The translations under genes and the position numbers were made by a program. A stretch of DNA of 64,000 nucleotides from Candidatus Ornithobacterium hominis (GTDB lineage Bacteria; Bacteroidota; Bacteroidia; Flavobacteriales; Weeksellaceae). Numbering within the stretch: position 1 is the stretch's first letter; every line of letters begins with the position of its first letter. The notes under the pieces were generated by a model. It was not told the DNA's origin. It saw only the letters and a list, made by a program, of their open reading frames with translations, and ran no database searches. The stretch covers positions 1,889,001-1,953,000 of the forward strand of contig NZ_OX579588.1 in assembly GCF_951229915.1 (NCBI RefSeq). The letters are read 5' to 3'. Shown here piece after piece: positions 62,608 to 64,000 of the stretch.

Positions 62608-63894
62608 ATGGCAACATTTGTAGTGGTCGGTCTCCAATGGGGCGACGAAGGAAAAGGGAAAATCACTGATGTTTTATCTGCTAAATCCGATTACGTCGTA
62701 CGTTTTCAGGGCGGAAACAATGCTGGGCACACAGTGTACGTGGGCGAAAATAAATTTGTTTTACATCTTCTACCGTCTGGTGTTTTACAATGCCCTGGGA
62801 AGTGTATTATAGGCAATGGCGTAGTCGTAGACCCCAAAGCATTCATCCAAGAAATTTCTTCCATTGAGGAAAAAGGTCTTTCTACCAACCACGTATTCAT
62901 CAGTCGCCGTGCACACATCATTATGCCTTACCACATTTTGTACGACACTTATCGTGAAGAGGCTGCCGGAAACCTTTCTATCGGGACGACGAAGAGAGGC
63001 ATTGGACCTTGCTACGAAGATAAGGTTGCTCGCACGGGCATTCGTGCCATAGACTTGCTTAACCCTGAAGTTTTAAAGCAAAAACTTCAGAAAAACGTTG
63101 AGATAAAGAATGCTATCTTCGAGAAACTCTACGGCAAAAATCCCATTGATTTCCAAAGCATTTATGATGAATATTTAGCTATTGGCGAGCAACTCAAAGA
63201 CCGCATCGTTGATACTGAATTGGAATTAAACCAAGCCATCGATAATGGGAAAAATGTATTATTTGAAGGTGCCCAAGCACTGATGCTCGACATCGATTTT
63301 GGGACTTATCCTTACGTTACCTCATCATCTCCGACGACGGGTGGAGTCTGTGTCGGCGCAGGTGTGCCTCCTACTAAATTGCAAAACCTCATCGGGGTAG
63401 CCAAAGCCTATTGCACACGAGTGGGGAACGGACCATTCGTCACAGAATTATTTGACGAAACTGGCAGGAAAATCAGAGAAGTGGGGCATGAATTTGGCGC
63501 TACCACTGGCCGGCCAAGACGTTGTGGCTGGCTAGATTTAGTTGCGCTTCGCCATGCTTGTATGATTAACGGAATCACTCATTTAGTTATCACAAAATTA
63601 GACGTTCTCAGCGGGTTGGGTAAAATTAAAGTTTGTACCGCCTACAAAACCGAAGACGGTGAAACCATCGACTATTTCACTTCTTCTACAACCAAACTTG
63701 CCTTGTACAAACCCGTTTATGAAGAATTAGATGGCTGGGAAGAAGATATTACCAAAATCAATAGTTTTGACGAATTACCAGAAAACGCCCAAAAATATAT
63801 TCAATTCATAGAGAAATATTTAGGCATCGAAGTTTATTTGGTTTCCGTCGGCCCAGACCGAAGTCAAAATATTATTCGTAAAGAACTTTTTTAA
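62608..63894 (+). CDS. purA: Adenylosuccinate synthetase
   Basis: A 428-residue enzyme that makes adenylosuccinate from IMP, Asp and GTP, the first step to AMP. Seen: QWGDEGKGKITD (catalytic Asp and P-loop), GGNNAGHTVYVG (catalytic His), TTKRGIGPCYEDK (IMP site), GPFVTEL, GATTGRPRRCGWLDL (Asp-binding loop with Arg) and TKLDVLSGL (guanine-binding). Length is normal and the ATG follows a leader shared with the divergent CvpA-like operon. Confidence 0.97.
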   Translation: MATFVVVGLQWGDEGKGKITDVLSAKSDYVVRFQGGNNAGHTVYVGENKFVLHLLPSGVLQCPGKCIIGNGVVVDPKAFIQEISSIEEKGLSTNHVFISRRAHIIMPYHILYDTYREEAAGNLSIGTTKRGIGPCYEDKVARTGIRAIDLLNPEVLKQKLQKNVEIKNAIFEKLYGKNPIDFQSIYDEYLAIGEQLKDRIVDTELELNQAIDNGKNVLFEGAQALMLDIDFGTYPYVTSSSPTTGGVCVGAGVPPTKLQNLIGVAKAYCTRVGNGPFVTELFDETGRKIREVGHEFGATTGRPRRCGWLDLVALRHACMINGITHLVITKLDVLSGLGKIKVCTAYKTEDGETIDYFTSSTTKLALYKPVYEELDGWEEDITKINSFDELPENAQKYIQFIEKYLGIEVYLVSVGPDRSQNIIRKELF

Positions 63895-63900
63895 AGACTT

Positions 63901-63970
63901 TTTTTAAAGGCTTTATAAATAGAGAATAAATTATTTTTCTCCTAATTTTTTTAAGGCTTTTAAAATTTTA
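63901..63970. repeat. Two AAGGCTT intergenic motifs
   Basis: Copies near 63907 (TTTTTAAAGGCTTTATAAAT) and 63953 (TTTTTTAAGGCTTTTAAAAT) follow purA. Other copies lie near 49418, 53981, 58724, 59309, 59369 and 60788 (inverted). Each has T before and A/T after the AAGGCTT core. Nothing else is seen in the last 100 bases. Confidence 0.65.
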
Positions 63971-64000
63971 TATTCAAATTATTTCACTTAATTTTAAAAA

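Noticed and set aside
1..64000. CRISPR array
   Set aside because: No set of short, regularly spaced direct repeats was seen; all repeats here are gene copies or junction sequences.

Overview
The window is AT-rich DNA from a member of the Bacteroidota, most likely a flavobacterium. The evidence is the repeated use of the Bacteroidota promoter (TTG or TTTG, about 20 nt, then TAnnTTTG), a type IX secretion sorting domain, PorT-like barrels, a DUF3127 protein and the housekeeping set aat, purN, ruvC, kbl and purA. I do not assign a genus. All calls come from reading the sequence; no database was searched.

Positions 1 to 48,000 form a large polymorphic-toxin island read on the minus strand. Two nearly identical operons (31100 to 17960 and 45579 to 32425) each encode two outer-membrane barrels, a LamG-like protein with a type IX sorting tail, a protein of about 3,100 residues (SpvB/TcdB-type N-terminus, YD-repeat shell, variable toxin tip) and an immunity protein. 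The shared part is about 12.9 kb at a constant offset of 14,479 bp; only the tip and immunity gene differ. Downstream of the left operon lies an archive of displaced cassettes. Each has a piece of Rhs core, a different tip (HNH nuclease, lipase-like, HExxxH peptidase, others unrecognised) and an immunity gene, and most lack a start codon of their own. Short conserved junction sequences mark the cassette borders. Immunity genes with lipoprotein or Sec signals sit beside tips expected to act in the periplasm; cytosolic-type ones sit beside nuclease-like tips.

Three copies of a 0.92-kb unit (31101-32018, 45580-46497, 46926-47844) carry the operon promoter plus a fossil in which an IS4-type transposase end is fused to an IS3-type one. 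The third copy drives a lone lipoprotein gene.

From 47.9 to 53.8 kb is a mosaic of small elements: a FISUMP-domain protein, a possible small RNA, a der 3' fragment joined to a truncated mobC-like gene, an AT-rich stretch full of inverted repeats, a frameshifted YoeB-type toxin with its antitoxin, a second antitoxin-like gene, a small regulator with a palindromic promoter, and a tyrosine recombinase beside tRNA-Leu(UAG).

From 53.8 kb to the end is ordinary chromosome: DUF3127, two envelope proteins, aat, purN, ruvC, kbl, a LuxE-like gene, a small unknown, a CvpA-like gene and purA. A short AAGGCTT-centred motif recurs between these genes.
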